NCBI GenBank assembly: GCA_015661825.1
Contig: DQVI01000065.1
Span: forward strand, 1 to 64,000
DNA length: 64,000 nucleotides
Direction: 5' to 3'
Origin: Novosphingobium capsulatum
GTDB lineage: Bacteria; Pseudomonadota; Alphaproteobacteria; Sphingomonadales; Sphingomonadaceae
Shown here in pieces: positions 18,458 to 28,010 of the stretch (the stretch's first letter is position 1; each line of letters starts with the position of its first letter). Below the pieces are notes generated by a model. The model made no database searches. It saw only the letters and a program-made list of their open reading frames with translations, and had not been told where the DNA came from. A program made the position numbers and the translations under genes.

Positions 18458-18698
18458 GAACAAGGGGAAGGGAAGGGGCCATTGCCCCTTCGACCCCGGA
18501 ACTCCTGCCGGTGTTGCGCCTCCCCCTTTCGTCATTCCCGCGCAGGCGGGAATCCAGCAACGATCTGTGCTTTCTGGATTCCCGCCTGCGCGGGAATGAC
18601 GAAGTGAGCTACGCCGGGATGGAGGCGGAACGCTCCCCATTGCGCAACATCCGCAGGAGTCCTGGGGTCGAAGGGGCGATGGCCCCTTCCTTGTTCTT
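18456..18698. repeat. nested inverted-repeat element between convergent genes
   Basis: Outer arms: about 50 bp from 18456 (AAGAACAAGG... GGGGCCATTGCCCCTTCGACC) are repeated in inverse orientation at 18653-18698 with a few mismatches and a short insertion. Each outer arm itself contains a GGGGC/GCCCC hairpin and could act as a terminator for the gene next to it. Inside lies a perfect 27-bp inverted repeat (18531-18557 with 18574-18600). The arrangement fills the gap between the demethylase and lysR stop codons. Confidence 0.85.
18531..18600. repeat. perfect 27-bp inverted repeat, dispersed-repeat type
   Basis: GTCATTCCCGCGCAGGCGGG plus AATCCAG (18531-18557), a 16-bp spacer, then the exact reverse complement (18574-18600). 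The half-sequence resembles the dispersed ATTCCCGC...GGGAATCCA repeats seen between genes in many Proteobacteria. Only this one pair occurs in the window. Confidence 0.9.
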
Positions 18699-18703
18699 TT
18701 CTT

Positions 18704-19606
18704 TTACCCTTCCAGTTCCCCCGCCAGCCACTGCGCCACCATCTGCGCGACCGGATCGGACGCGCGCCGCCGGGGCAGCAGCACGGTATAGGTGCCATCG
18801 GGCCGGACCTCGTAAGCCCCCAGCCGCACGAGGCTGCCATCGGCGAGGAAGCGTTCGCACAGCACGCCCCAGCCCAGCGCCACGCCCTGACCGGCGCGCG
18901 CGGCTTCCAGAACATCGGTATAGGCGTTGAACAGCAGCGCGGGCGGGGCAATGGCCTGTCCGGGGCGGGCCCGCGCGAACCAGTCGGCCCAGGAATACCA
19001 TTGCCGGTCGGTCACGTCGTTTTCGATAAGGTCGCTGGGCGCGGCGAGGAAGGCCTGCGGGTCGGTGATGCGCGCGGCAAAGGCGGGGGAGCAGACCGGC
19101 ATGATCACGTCGCGCCGTCGCACGAGGGCACGTCCGTCATCGAACGGGGGGACGCCGAAGCGCACGACCACATCGGCCTCGCCCGCGTCGAGGCCGATCC
19201 GGCTGTCGCGGGCGAGCAGGCGGATCTTGGCCATGGGCACCGCCGCGCGGAAGGCGTTGAGGCGCGGCATCAGCCAGAGCGAGGAAAAGGCCAGCGTCGT
19301 GCCCAGGGTGATCTCGCGCGGGCGGTCGCCCAGCCGCGCGGCATCGATGCTGCGACCGATGGCGGTGAAACTGTCGGCGAGCGAGGCGGTGAGCGCGAGG
19401 CAGGTTGGCGTGGGGTCGATCGCGCGGTGGCGGCGCACGAACAGCGACTGGCCCAGTTCGCCTTCGAGCGCGCCGATGTGGCGGCTGACGGCGGCCTGCG
19501 TCACGCCCAGTTCGGCGGCGGCGAGGGTCACGCTGCGATGGCGCGCGGTGGCTTCGAGCGCGAGCAGGGCGCTCATCGATGGAATATTCTTGCGAAAACG
19601 CGACAT
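18704..19606 (-). CDS. LysR-family transcriptional regulator (GcvA-like)
   Basis: 300 residues, normal for the family. N-terminal winged HTH: SALLALEATARHRSVTLAAA, ELGVTQAAVSRHIGALEGEL and FVRRHRAI. The C-terminal substrate-binding region starts near residue 90 (ITLGTTLAFSSLWLMPRL). The FSSLWLMPRL and LLARDSRIGLDAGEADVVVR pattern resembles GcvA-type regulators of glycine metabolism. It is divergent from the broken Rieske oxygenase gene with about 145 bp between, so it most likely activated that locus. The longest open frame extends 170 codons upstream, but the ATG at 19606 gives the family start. Confidence 0.9.
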   Translation of the reverse strand: MSRFRKNIPSMSALLALEATARHRSVTLAAAELGVTQAAVSRHIGALEGELGQSLFVRRHRAIDPTPTCLALTASLADSFTAIGRSIDAARLGDRPREITLGTTLAFSSLWLMPRLNAFRAAVPMAKIRLLARDSRIGLDAGEADVVVRFGVPPFDDGRALVRRRDVIMPVCSPAFAARITDPQAFLAAPSDLIENDVTDRQWYSWADWFARARPGQAIAPPALLFNAYTDVLEAARAGQGVALGWGVLCERFLADGSLVRLGAYEVRPDGTYTVLLPRRRASDPVAQMVAQWLAGELEG

Positions 19607-19750
19607 CGCGGGGCCCTGTTTGATGGCAGGGAGCAGTCTTGCCTTCCCATAACTTTTTCTCAAGCGAAGTTTGATTCTTTGTGCCGTTGAAGGCAGGCTG
19701 CACTTCCGTGACACATGGATTGCACGCCATTCTTGCGCGACGGAGAAACC

Positions 19751-20336
19751 ATGGTCCCGCTTTCCCCTGCCATTCGCTCGCTGATCGACAGCCGCAAGCC
19801 GGGCCACAGCCTGCCCGGCGGGCTCTATACCCGTGACGATGTCTTTGCCGCTGACATGGAGATATTCTTCCGTCGCAACTGGATCGCCATCGGCCTCGAA
19901 TGCGACGTGCCCGAGCCGGGCGACGCGCACGGTGCTGTGCTGTGGCCCGGCGCCGTTCATGGCAGCGGCACGGGCCATCGGCGTGGCGGCGGGCGTGCCG
20001 CAGGCGGCCTGGCTCGAAGAAAGCTTCGACCTCGCCCCCGTCGAAATGCCGGTCGACGAGGCGCCGGCACAGACCGGCTTTTCGGCCACGTTCAGCCGCC
20101 AGAACCGCACGATCACCGTGGGCGCTGATCAGACGCTGCTCTCTGCGGCGCGCGCGCAAGGGGTGGTGCTGCCGTCCTCGTGCGCCAATGGCCTGTGCGG
20201 GACATGCAAGGCCAGACTGGTGAGCGGCCAGGTGGCGATGGCGCACAATGGCGGCATCCGCCAGCGCGAGATTGACGCCGGGTTTATTCTGCCGTGCTGT
20301 GCGCGGCCTTTGACGGATGTGGTGATCGAACGATGA
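19751..20336 (+). pseudogene. chimera of Rieske oxygenase N-terminus and ferredoxin reductase C-terminus, out of frame
   Basis: The first part (19751 to about 19927) encodes the N-terminus of a Rieske ring-hydroxylase alpha subunit of the glycine-betaine/stachydrine monooxygenase type: SLPGGLYTRDDVF, FFRRNWIAIGLECDVPEPGD. From about 19931, one frame over, the sequence becomes the end of the matching reductase: TVLCCGPAPFMAAARAIG, EESFDLAP, then a 2Fe-2S ferredoxin domain (CANGLCGTCKARLVSG ... LPCCARP). The Rieske centre, the mononuclear iron domain and the FAD domain are all gone. One deletion of the two-gene unit, estimated at under 2 kb from family lengths, explains this. The stop codon overlaps the transporter start (ATGA), so translation of the second part may still occur from an internal start. 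Confidence 0.88.
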
Positions 20337-21739
20337 AGGAAGCCCGGCGCGTGCGCGATCTGTTCGGCCATCCGGCTGGGCTTACGGTGCTCTTCACGGT
20401 CGAATTGTGGGAGCGCTTCTCGTTCTACGGGATGCGCGCGCTGCTGATCCTCTATCTCACCCATGTCGCGCTGGCCCAGCGGCCGCAGGACATGGTGGGC
20501 TTTGCCACGATGGCCGGGCTGCTCGGCTTCGATGCGGCGCGCGCCAGCAGCGCGCAGTGGCAGGCGCTCGCCTCGCAGATTTACGGGCTTTACAGTGGCT
20601 TCGTCTATTTCACTCCGTTGATCGGGGGCTGGCTGGCCGATCGCTGGTTTGGCAAGTCGCGGATGATCGTGGCGGGCGGGGTGCTGGTGGCGCTCGGCCA
20701 TGTGCTGCTGACCACCCATGCCACGTTCCTGCTCGCGCTCGTGCTGGTCATTCTGGGCACGGGCGGGCTCAAGGGCAATATCGCCGCGCAAGTGGCCGAT
20801 CTCTACGCGCCGCAGGACGGGCGGCGCGAACGCGGGTTCTCGCTGTTCTACGTGGGCATCAACACCGGCGCGACGGCGGCCCCGCTGGTCTGCGCCTGGC
20901 TGGCGCAGGTCTGGGGCTGGAGCGCGGCCTTCGAGGCGACTTCGGTGGGCATGCTGATCGGGCTGGCGATCTATGTCGCCTGCCTGCGCCTGCTGCCCGG
21001 CGCGCGTGGCAGGCAGGCGCCTGCCGCTTCGGTTGCGGATCAGGTTGAGGCGGGCAGGGGAGAGACGGGCAGGGGAGAGGCGAAAGCTGCACGGCGCGCG
21101 GCATGGGCGGTGCTGGGCCTGATCTCGCTGGCCTCGGTGTTCATGTGGATGAGCTACGAACAGCAGGCCAATGCCATGATGCGCTGGCTGGTGGCCACGC
21201 CCGACGACGTGATGATGGCCTGGATCCAGGCCATCCCGCCCGGTGTCGTCCTGCTCGGCACCCCGCTGCTCAACCGCTGGTGGTCGCATCAGGCGCGGCG
21301 CGGGCGCGAGCCGGGGCCGGTGACCAAGCTGCTGATCGGGGCCGGGTTCGTCGTGGCGGCACAGCTTCTGCTGCCGGTCTATGCGCTGGTGAGCGGGGGC
21401 AAGCCCCCGGCCATGGTGCCGCTGCTGGTCTATTTCCTGATCTGGGAAATGGGCGACCTGTTCTTCAGCCCGGCGGCCATGGGCCTCTATTCGCGCCTCG
21501 CGCCCGAGGGCAAGGGCGCGACGACGATGGCCATGTGGTACCTCACGGTCTTCCTCGGCAATATCGCGAGCGGCTGGATCGGGGGCCTGTGGGGCCTGTT
21601 CTCGCCGGTGGCCTACTGGACGATGATCGCCGCGCTCTCGGGCGGCTGCATCACCATCATCGCACTGGCCGCGCCGACCTTGCGCCGCATCATCGCCCGC
21701 ACCCGCGCGCTGGAGGCACAATCGAACCGAACAGCGTGA
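20333..21739 (+). CDS. POT/PTR2-family proton-dependent oligopeptide transporter
   Basis: 468 residues, 12-14 membrane helices. The N-terminal signature ELWERFSFYGMRALLILYL contains the ERFxYYG proton-coupling motif with Phe for the first Tyr. GGLKGNIAAQVADLY near residue 145 and FSLFYVGINTGATAAP near 170 match the two PTR2 signatures, and FEATSVGM and LIWEMGDLFFSP are further typical blocks. A repeat-rich cytoplasmic loop (GRGETGRGE) follows helix 6. Family members import di- and tripeptides with protons. The ATG overlaps the stop of the ferredoxin remnant; a longer frame start 39 bp upstream is less likely. The next gene encodes a CocE-type hydrolase. Confidence 0.9.
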   Translation: MKEARRVRDLFGHPAGLTVLFTVELWERFSFYGMRALLILYLTHVALAQRPQDMVGFATMAGLLGFDAARASSAQWQALASQIYGLYSGFVYFTPLIGGWLADRWFGKSRMIVAGGVLVALGHVLLTTHATFLLALVLVILGTGGLKGNIAAQVADLYAPQDGRRERGFSLFYVGINTGATAAPLVCAWLAQVWGWSAAFEATSVGMLIGLAIYVACLRLLPGARGRQAPAASVADQVEAGRGETGRGEAKAARRAAWAVLGLISLASVFMWMSYEQQANAMMRWLVATPDDVMMAWIQAIPPGVVLLGTPLLNRWWSHQARRGREPGPVTKLLIGAGFVVAAQLLLPVYALVSGGKPPAMVPLLVYFLIWEMGDLFFSPAAMGLYSRLAPEGKGATTMAMWYLTVFLGNIASGWIGGLWGLFSPVAYWTMIAALSGGCITIIALAAPTLRRIIARTRALEAQSNRTA

Positions 21740-21759
21740 TCCCCTTCGGAAAGTTCCCA

Positions 21760-23778
21760 ATGTCCGTAATTGCCCCAATGCCTGTAACAGTCGAAGAACA
21801 CCTGTGGATCGAGATGCCCGACGGCTGCCGTCTGGGCGCGCGGCTCTGGCTGCCCGAGGGCGCCCTCGAAACGCCCGTGCCCGCGATCCTCGAATATATC
21901 CCCTACCGCAAGCGCGACGGAACGCGCGGGCGCGACGAGCCGATGCACGGCTATTATGCGCAGCACGGCTATGCCGCGATCCGCGTCGACATGCGCGGTT
22001 CGGGCGAATCCGACGGGCTTCTGGCCGACGAATACCTGCCGCTCGAACAGGACGACGCGCTCGCCGTGATCACGTGGATCGCCGCGCAGCCGTGGTGCAA
22101 CGGCAAAGTGGGGATGCAGGGCAAGTCGTGGAGCGGGTTCAATTCGCTGCAAGTCGCCGCCCGGCGCCCGGAGGCGCTCAAGGCGGTGATCACCACGTTC
22201 TTCACCGACAACCGCTATACCGACGACATCCACTACATGGGCGGCTGCCTGCTCAACGACAATCTGTGGTGGGGCGGGATCATGCTGGCCTATCAGGCCC
22301 GCCCGCTCGATCCGGCCATCGTGGGCGAGGGCTGGCGCGAGGCCTGGCTCGACCGTCTGGCCCATATGCCGTTCTTTCCCGCGCTCTGGCTCGCCCACCA
22401 GCGCTATGATGCCTATTGGCAGCACGGGTCGGTCTGCACCGATTACGGCGCGATTGCCTGTCCGGTGCTGGCCGTGGGCGGCTGGGCCGACAGCTATACC
22501 AATGCGGTGCCGCGCCTGATCGCCAACCTTGCGGTACCCAGCCGGGGGATCATCGGCCCCTGGGGCCATATCTATCCGCACGATGGCGTGCCGGGCCCGG
22601 CCATCGGCTTCCTTCAGGAGGCCGTGCGCTGGTGGGACCACTGGCTCAAGGGCGAGGACACCGGGGTCATGGATGATCCCAAACTGCGCGCCTATGTCGA
22701 GGATGCGGTTCCCCCCGAGGGCACGCGCACGATGATGCCGGGGCGCTGGGTCGGCCTCGACCAGTGGCCGTCGGACGAATTGGCTCCCCGCGTGCTCCAT
22801 CTGGGGGGCGAAGGCCGCCTTGCCGATGCGCCCGGAAAGCCCGGTGTGGTTTCGATCTGCTCGCCCCAGAGCCATGGCCGCGCGGGTGGCGAATGGATGG
22901 GGGCGGGCTGTGCGGGCGAACATGCGACCGACCAGCGCCTCGACGATGGCGGGGCGCTGGTGTTCGAGACCGATGTGCTCGATGCGCCGCTCTCGGTTCT
23001 GGGCACGGTGCGCGCGCATCTGCGGCTCAGTGCCGACCAGCCGGTTGCCCATTGCGTGCTGCGCCTGTCGGACGTCGCGCCCGATGGCACGGCGACGCGC
23101 GTGACCTATCAGGTCTTCAACCTCACCCACCGCCACAGCCACGAAACCCCCGAGCCGCTGGTGCCGGGCGAGGCCTTCGACGTGGCGATCGACCTCAATG
23201 TCTGCGGCCATCGCTTCCCCGCCGGGCACCAGATGCGCCTTGCGGTGGCGACGACCTATTGGCCGCTGATCTGGCCGACGCCCGCGCGCGTGACGCTCGC
23301 GCTCGATGCGGCGGCCAGCCGCCTCGAACTGCCGGTCCTGCCCGAGGATCACCCTACGATCACGATGCTGCCCCCCGCCCATGGGCCCCGCACGCCGATC
23401 ACGCAGATCGGCGAGGGCACCGTTGCGCGCACGAGCATGGTCGACCATGTGACCGGCTTGCAGACTTATGTGACCGAAGCGGCAGGCGGGGTCTTTGGCG
23501 AGGGCATCCTGCGGTTCGACGAGACCGGCACCGAGATCGCCCACGACTTGCGCCGCGAACTGACCATTCACGACGATGATCCGCTCAGCGCGCGCTATGT
23601 CCTCACGCAGACCATTGCGATGGGCCGCGAGGGCTGGCGCACGCGCGCCGACGTGCGCGTGGCGATGCGCTCCGATGCCACGCATTTCCATCTCGAAGGC
23701 GAACTCGTCGCCTATGAGAATGACGAGCCGGTGGCGCAGCGCGAATGGGTCGAAACCATCGCGCGCGACATGATGTGA
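21760..23778 (+). CDS. CocE/NonD-family alpha/beta hydrolase (X-Pro dipeptidyl-peptidase type)
   Basis: 672 residues. The N-terminal alpha/beta-hydrolase domain has the nucleophile motif GKSWSGF near residue 125, the acid in GGWADSYTN near 245 and the His in GPWGHIYP near 270. RVDMRGSGESDG near 75 is the usual oxyanion-side block. A C-terminal beta-sandwich (about 400-560, LDAPLSVLGTVRAHLRLS) is the X-Pro peptidase/CocE type, and a further C-terminal region (about 570-670) follows. The family cleaves X-Pro dipeptides, esters or acylated beta-lactams. No signal peptide, so it is cytoplasmic. It follows the peptide transporter by 20 bp; uptake and cleavage of small Pro-containing peptides or esters is a reasonable inference. 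Confidence 0.85.
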   Translation: MSVIAPMPVTVEEHLWIEMPDGCRLGARLWLPEGALETPVPAILEYIPYRKRDGTRGRDEPMHGYYAQHGYAAIRVDMRGSGESDGLLADEYLPLEQDDALAVITWIAAQPWCNGKVGMQGKSWSGFNSLQVAARRPEALKAVITTFFTDNRYTDDIHYMGGCLLNDNLWWGGIMLAYQARPLDPAIVGEGWREAWLDRLAHMPFFPALWLAHQRYDAYWQHGSVCTDYGAIACPVLAVGGWADSYTNAVPRLIANLAVPSRGIIGPWGHIYPHDGVPGPAIGFLQEAVRWWDHWLKGEDTGVMDDPKLRAYVEDAVPPEGTRTMMPGRWVGLDQWPSDELAPRVLHLGGEGRLADAPGKPGVVSICSPQSHGRAGGEWMGAGCAGEHATDQRLDDGGALVFETDVLDAPLSVLGTVRAHLRLSADQPVAHCVLRLSDVAPDGTATRVTYQVFNLTHRHSHETPEPLVPGEAFDVAIDLNVCGHRFPAGHQMRLAVATTYWPLIWPTPARVTLALDAAASRLELPVLPEDHPTITMLPPAHGPRTPITQIGEGTVARTSMVDHVTGLQTYVTEAAGGVFGEGILRFDETGTEIAHDLRRELTIHDDDPLSARYVLTQTIAMGREGWRTRADVRVAMRSDATHFHLEGELVAYENDEPVAQREWVETIARDMM

Positions 23779-23877
23779 GGAAGGGCGAGCCGCTGCGATG
23801 ACGCCCGCACCTTGTTCTGCAAGGGCTTGTTGTTGCAGGGGCTTGGGCTGCCCGTGTTATGGCGCTATGGCACGGTC

Positions 23878-25182
23878 ATGACGCTGACCGACATCGCCAC
23901 GCGCACGTATGGGCACAATTTCCGGCTCGACCCCATCGTTCGCAGCCTGCTCGACACCGACTTCTACAAGCTGCTGATGCTCCAGATGATCCAGCACATC
24001 CATGCCGATGTGCAGGCGACGTTCTCGGTCATCAACCGCACGCGCTCGGTCCGTCTGGCCGAGGTGATCGACGAGGAGGAACTGCGCGCCCAGCTCGATT
24101 TCGCGCGGACGCTGCGGTTTTCCAAGAAGGAGCTGATCTGGCTGGCGGGCAACAGCTTTTATGGGCGCCAGCAGATGTTCTCGCCCGATTTCATCGCCTG
24201 GCTCGCCGATTTCCGCCTGCCGCCCTATGATCTGCGCAAGGTCGACGGGCAGTATGAACTGCGCTTTGAAGGCCCGTGGACCCACACGACGATGTGGGAA
24301 ATCCCGGCGCTGGCGATCATCAACGAGTTGCGCGCCCGCGCGGCGATGCGCGCGCGGGGCAAGTTTGCGCTCGACGTGCTCTATGCCCGCGCCAAGGCCA
24401 AGTTGTGGGACAAGGTGGAGCGGCTGCGGCTGCTGCCCGATCTCGTGCTGTCCGACTTTGGCACGCGGCGGCGCCACGGGTTCCTGTGGCAGCGCTGGTG
24501 TGTCGAGGCGCTCAAGGAAGGGCTGGGCAGCCGTTTCATCGGCACCTCGAACGTGCTGCTGGCGATGGATGCCGATCTTGAAGCCATCGGCACCAATGCC
24601 CACGAATTGCCGATGGTGGCCGCCGCCCTCGCGCGCGACGATGCCGAACTGGCCAGCGCGCCCTATCGCGTGCTCGAAGAATGGCGCGCGCACTACAACG
24701 GCAACCTGCTGATCGCGCTGCCCGATGCCTTTGGCACCACGGCTTTCCTGCGCGATGCGCCATCGTGGGTTGCGCAATGGACCGGCTTCCGCCCGGACAG
24801 CGCGCCGCCGATTGAGGGGGGCGAGCAGATCATCGCCTGGTGGAAATCGCAAGGGATCGACCCGCGCACGAAACTGCTGATCTTTTCCGATGGCATGGAC
24901 ATCGACACGATCGAGCAGACCTACCACCATTTCCACGGGCGGGTGCGGCTCAGCTTTGGCTGGGGCACCAACCTGACCAACGATTTCCGCGACTGCGCGC
25001 CCGATGGCAGCCCCGGCCTCGAGCCGATCTCGCTGGTCTGCAAGGTCACCAGCGTCAATGGGCGCCCGGCGGTCAAGCTTTCGGACAACCCGCGCAAGAC
25101 CACCGGCGAGGCCGCCGAAGTGGCCCGCTACTTGCGCGTCTTTGGCGAGGGCGGGCGCGTGGAGCGCAAGGTTCTGGTCTAG
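23878..25182 (+). CDS. pncB: nicotinate phosphoribosyltransferase
   Basis: 434 residues, as in other PncB proteins. It joins nicotinate and PRPP to give nicotinate mononucleotide in NAD salvage, with ATP hydrolysis, in the cytoplasm. Landmarks: [16 protein letters not shown] near residue 22, [19 protein letters not shown] near 135, [15 protein letters not shown] near 195 holding the His region phosphorylated in known enzymes, GTSNVLLAM near 222, and [12 protein letters not shown]-like [12 protein letters not shown] near 358. The ATG at 23878 matches the family start; an upstream ATG at 23812 adds an unsupported extension. It is convergent with the exporter gene 11 bp away. Confidence 0.94.
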   Translation: MTLTDIATRTYGHNFRLDPIVRSLLDTDFYKLLMLQMIQHIHADVQATFSVINRTRSVRLAEVIDEEELRAQLDFARTLRFSKKELIWLAGNSFYGRQQMFSPDFIAWLADFRLPPYDLRKVDGQYELRFEGPWTHTTMWEIPALAIINELRARAAMRARGKFALDVLYARAKAKLWDKVERLRLLPDLVLSDFGTRRRHGFLWQRWCVEALKEGLGSRFIGTSNVLLAMDADLEAIGTNAHELPMVAAALARDDAELASAPYRVLEEWRAHYNGNLLIALPDAFGTTAFLRDAPSWVAQWTGFRPDSAPPIEGGEQIIAWWKSQGIDPRTKLLIFSDGMDIDTIEQTYHHFHGRVRLSFGWGTNLTNDFRDCAPDGSPGLEPISLVCKVTSVNGRPAVKLSDNPRKTTGEAAEVARYLRVFGEGGRVERKVLV

Positions 25183-25193
25183 GCTTGGCGGGC

Positions 25194-26774
25194 TCAGGCT
25201 GCCTGCCGCTGCTCCCCTTCGGGCGTGGGTGTTACGGGCACATGGTGCCCGCTGATCTCGGCCCCCGCGTCGGGGGCAAAGCGCAGGTTCCAGATCGTTG
25301 CGCCCAGCGAGATCGTCGTGACGACCCAGAACGCGACCGAGAAATCGTGCCGGAGAGCGGTGACATCGCCGCTTGCCAGCATGGCCAGATGCAGCGCCAC
25401 GGCGGCCACGCAGATGCCCAGCGAGAGCATCAGTTGCTGGAACGTCGAATAGAACGCGGTCGCGCTGCTCATCCGGCGCTGGGGAATGGCGTCGTAGGCG
25501 AGGGTGTTGTAGGCGGTGAACTGGAGCGACATGAAGAAGCCCGAGAACACCAGCACGCCGAACATCGCCCAGACCGGCCAGGCCGGACTGAACAGCCCGC
25601 AGGTGGCATAGCCCGCCGTCGCGATGATCCCGTTGCATACCAGCGTCCGGCGGAACCCGAAGCGGCGCAGCACGCGCGGCGCCATGCTTTTCATCATGAG
25701 CGAGCCGATGGCCGTGGCCACGGTGATCATGCCGCTGCGCGCCGCGGTAAAGCCGAAGCCCACCTGCATCATCAGCGGCAGCAGGAAGGGCTGGGCGCCC
25801 TGGGTGATCCGGGTGATCGATCCGGCGATCACCGAAAGGCGAAACGTGGGATCGCGCATCAGGGTAAGGTCGAGGATCGCGCCCTCGCGCCCGTGCGCGT
25901 GGCGGATGTAGAAGAAGCCCGACACGGCGCCGATCACCAGCAGGGCCAGTGCCAGCTTGCCCTGTCCGGCGCGGCTGGCCATCTCGCAGCCGAACAGCAG
26001 GCAGCCGAGCGAGACCCCGCTCAGCACGAAGCCGCCCGCATCGAAGCGCGGGGTGTGGTCTTCGCGGAAATTGGCGATGAAGCGGCTGACCAGGCAGAAC
26101 CCGAGCACGCCGACCGGCAGGTTGATGTAGAAGATCCAGCGCCAGTCGAGATAAGTGACGATGAAGCCGCCCAGCGGCGGGCCCACGACCGGGCCGACCA
26201 GCGCGGGGACGAGCAGCCAGGACATCGCGTTGACCATGTCCTGCTTGGCCACCGAGCGCAGCAGGACGAGCCGCCCGACCGGGATCATCATCGCCCCGCC
26301 CATGCCCTGGAGGAAGCGGGCCAGCACCATGGCGCCGAGCGTGGGCGCCTGACCGCAAGCCAGGCTTCCGGCCACGAACAGTGCGATGGCCGACCGGAAC
26401 ACCGTGCGCGAGCCATAGCGGTCGGCCAGAAGGCCCGAAGCCGGGATGAACACCGCGAGCGCGAGCAGGTAGGAGGTGAGCGCGATGCTCATTTCGGGCG
26501 GGCGCACGCCGAAATCGCGGGCCATCGTGGGCAGGGCGGTGGCCAGCACGGTCGCGTCGACGAATTCCATGAACAGCGCCGAAGCCACGATCAGCGCGAC
26601 CAGCCGGTAGTTGGAGCCCGAAGTGTCGGGCCCGCCCGGATCGCGCGCCGGGGTCAGCGCATCGGCGGCGGGCACGATGCCATCGCGGATTTCGGCATTG
26701 GCCGTGGCGATGCCGCGCCGGCGGGGCCTTTCTGAAGGGGCACCGGGGCCGGGGGAGGTCGGGGTCATGGCCAT
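25194..26774 (-). CDS. DHA2-family MFS drug/solute exporter
   Basis: 526 residues with about 14 membrane helices, the EmrB/QacA layout. After a polar N-terminal tail of about 55 residues come FMEFVDATVLATALPTMARD (DHA2 motif D1), LLADRYGSRTVF (motif A), RFLQGMGGAMMIPVGR and the antiporter motif LVGPVVGPPLGGF, then DWRWIFYINLPVGV. The family exports toxic organic compounds in exchange for protons at the inner membrane, often with a membrane fusion partner. No partner or regulator is adjacent, so the substrate is unknown. A Met two codons in is an equally good start. Confidence 0.9.
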   Translation of the reverse strand: MAMTPTSPGPGAPSERPRRRGIATANAEIRDGIVPAADALTPARDPGGPDTSGSNYRLVALIVASALFMEFVDATVLATALPTMARDFGVRPPEMSIALTSYLLALAVFIPASGLLADRYGSRTVFRSAIALFVAGSLACGQAPTLGAMVLARFLQGMGGAMMIPVGRLVLLRSVAKQDMVNAMSWLLVPALVGPVVGPPLGGFIVTYLDWRWIFYINLPVGVLGFCLVSRFIANFREDHTPRFDAGGFVLSGVSLGCLLFGCEMASRAGQGKLALALLVIGAVSGFFYIRHAHGREGAILDLTLMRDPTFRLSVIAGSITRITQGAQPFLLPLMMQVGFGFTAARSGMITVATAIGSLMMKSMAPRVLRRFGFRRTLVCNGIIATAGYATCGLFSPAWPVWAMFGVLVFSGFFMSLQFTAYNTLAYDAIPQRRMSSATAFYSTFQQLMLSLGICVAAVALHLAMLASGDVTALRHDFSVAFWVVTTISLGATIWNLRFAPDAGAEISGHHVPVTPTPEGEQRQAA

Positions 26775-26936
26775 GCACTTTCGGGTCTGTCAGCGTCTGG
26801 GGCGAGCGGCGCTCGGGCGCGGCCAGACAATGCGCGAGCCACGCAATCGGTTTCATCCATATAGGCGGGGGCGACCGATATGGAACCCCGTGAAAGGCTT
26901 CAAAAAGTGCAGGCGCAGTTGCGCGCGGTGGCAGCT

Positions 26937-27908
26937 TCAGGCCGTGGTGACCGGATCGAACACCGACCAGCCGGTGTGTTCGACCAGCCGTTCGAGGGCG
27001 AGCGTGCCCAGCAACGAATTGCCCCGTTCGTTGAGGCCGGGCGACCAGACAGCGATGCTGGCCACCCCCGGCGCGATGGCCAGAATGCCCCCGCCCACGC
27101 CCGACTTGCCCGGCAAGCCGGTGCGGAACGCGAATTCGCCCGAGCCGTCATAGTGGCCGCAGGTGAGCATCAGGGCATTGATGCGGCGCGCGCGGCGGGG
27201 CGAGACTACGCTGCGCCCGGATTCGGGATGGCGCCCGCGCGCCATCAGGTAGCGCCCGGCAGCGGCCAGCTGGCGGCAGCTCATCGCGATGGCGCACTGG
27301 TGGAAATAGAGGCCGAGCACTTTTTCGACCGGGTGGCGGACATTGCCGAAGGCGCGCATGTAATTGGCCAGCGCGATGTTGCGAAACCCGGTCTGCAATT
27401 CGCCCCGGGCGACGGTCTCGTCGATGTGGATCGTTTCGTCGGACGCCAGCGTGCGCACGAAGCGCAGCATTTCGCCGATGGCCTCGCGCGGTTCGTGGTT
27501 GCCCAGCAGGATGTCGCTGACCACGATGGCGCCGGCATTGATGAACGGATTGCGCGGGATGCCATGCTCGCTTTCGAGCTGGACGATCGAGTTGAACGCG
27601 CTGCCCGAAGGTTCGCGCCCGACCCGCTGCCACAGGGCATCGCCCACCGCGCCCAGCGCCATGGTCAGGGCAAAGACCTTGGAAATGCTCTGGATCGAGA
27701 AGGCCTCGTCGGCGTCTCCGGCGGTGTGGCAGGTGCCATCGGCCATGATGACCGCGATGCCGAAGCGGTCGGGCGAGACGGTGGCAAGCGCGGGGATATA
27801 GTCGGCCACGGTGCCCCGCTCGGCCCGCAGGCGCATTTCGGCGGCGATGTCGTGCACGATACTCGCAAGATCGGGACTCGCAAGATCGGGCGCCTGTGCT
27901 TCAGGCAT
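26937..27908 (-). CDS. glsA: glutaminase
   Basis: 323 residues, a serine-dependent beta-lactamase-fold glutaminase that turns glutamine into glutamate and ammonia. The catalytic Ser-x-x-Lys is in [12 protein letters not shown] near residue 75. Other family blocks: [43 protein letters not shown] and [14 protein letters not shown] near 265. The N-terminus carries a short tandem repeat in DNA (ACTCGCAAGATCGGG-type unit) and protein (DLASPDLAS). It sits alone between the exporter and the two-component cluster, on the minus strand. Confidence 0.94.
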   Translation of the reverse strand: MPEAQAPDLASPDLASIVHDIAAEMRLRAERGTVADYIPALATVSPDRFGIAVIMADGTCHTAGDADEAFSIQSISKVFALTMALGAVGDALWQRVGREPSGSAFNSIVQLESEHGIPRNPFINAGAIVVSDILLGNHEPREAIGEMLRFVRTLASDETIHIDETVARGELQTGFRNIALANYMRAFGNVRHPVEKVLGLYFHQCAIAMSCRQLAAAGRYLMARGRHPESGRSVVSPRRARRINALMLTCGHYDGSGEFAFRTGLPGKSGVGGGILAIAPGVASIAVWSPGLNERGNSLLGTLALERLVEHTGWSVFDPVTTA

Positions 27909-28010
27909 TCGCGTTCTCCCTGCCGCTCTCCGGCCTGATGCCGGACCAGTGGGGCTTTTTCACAAAGCCGGAGGAAGGACAAGGCAGGGGAAGGGCGAGA
28001 CGGGGTAAGG

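Noticed and set aside
18531-18600. CRISPR-like repeat
   Set aside because: There are only two copies, in inverse orientation with a 16-bp spacer; this is a palindromic dispersed repeat, not an array.
16175-18640. An 821-residue minus-strand open frame
   Set aside because: It is a shadow of the demethylase gene and reads as low-complexity Arg/His/Gly sequence.
23857-26856. A 999-residue open frame on the minus strand
   Set aside because: It is the antisense and frame shadow of pncB and the exporter; high GC keeps shadow frames open and it has no domain-like sequence.
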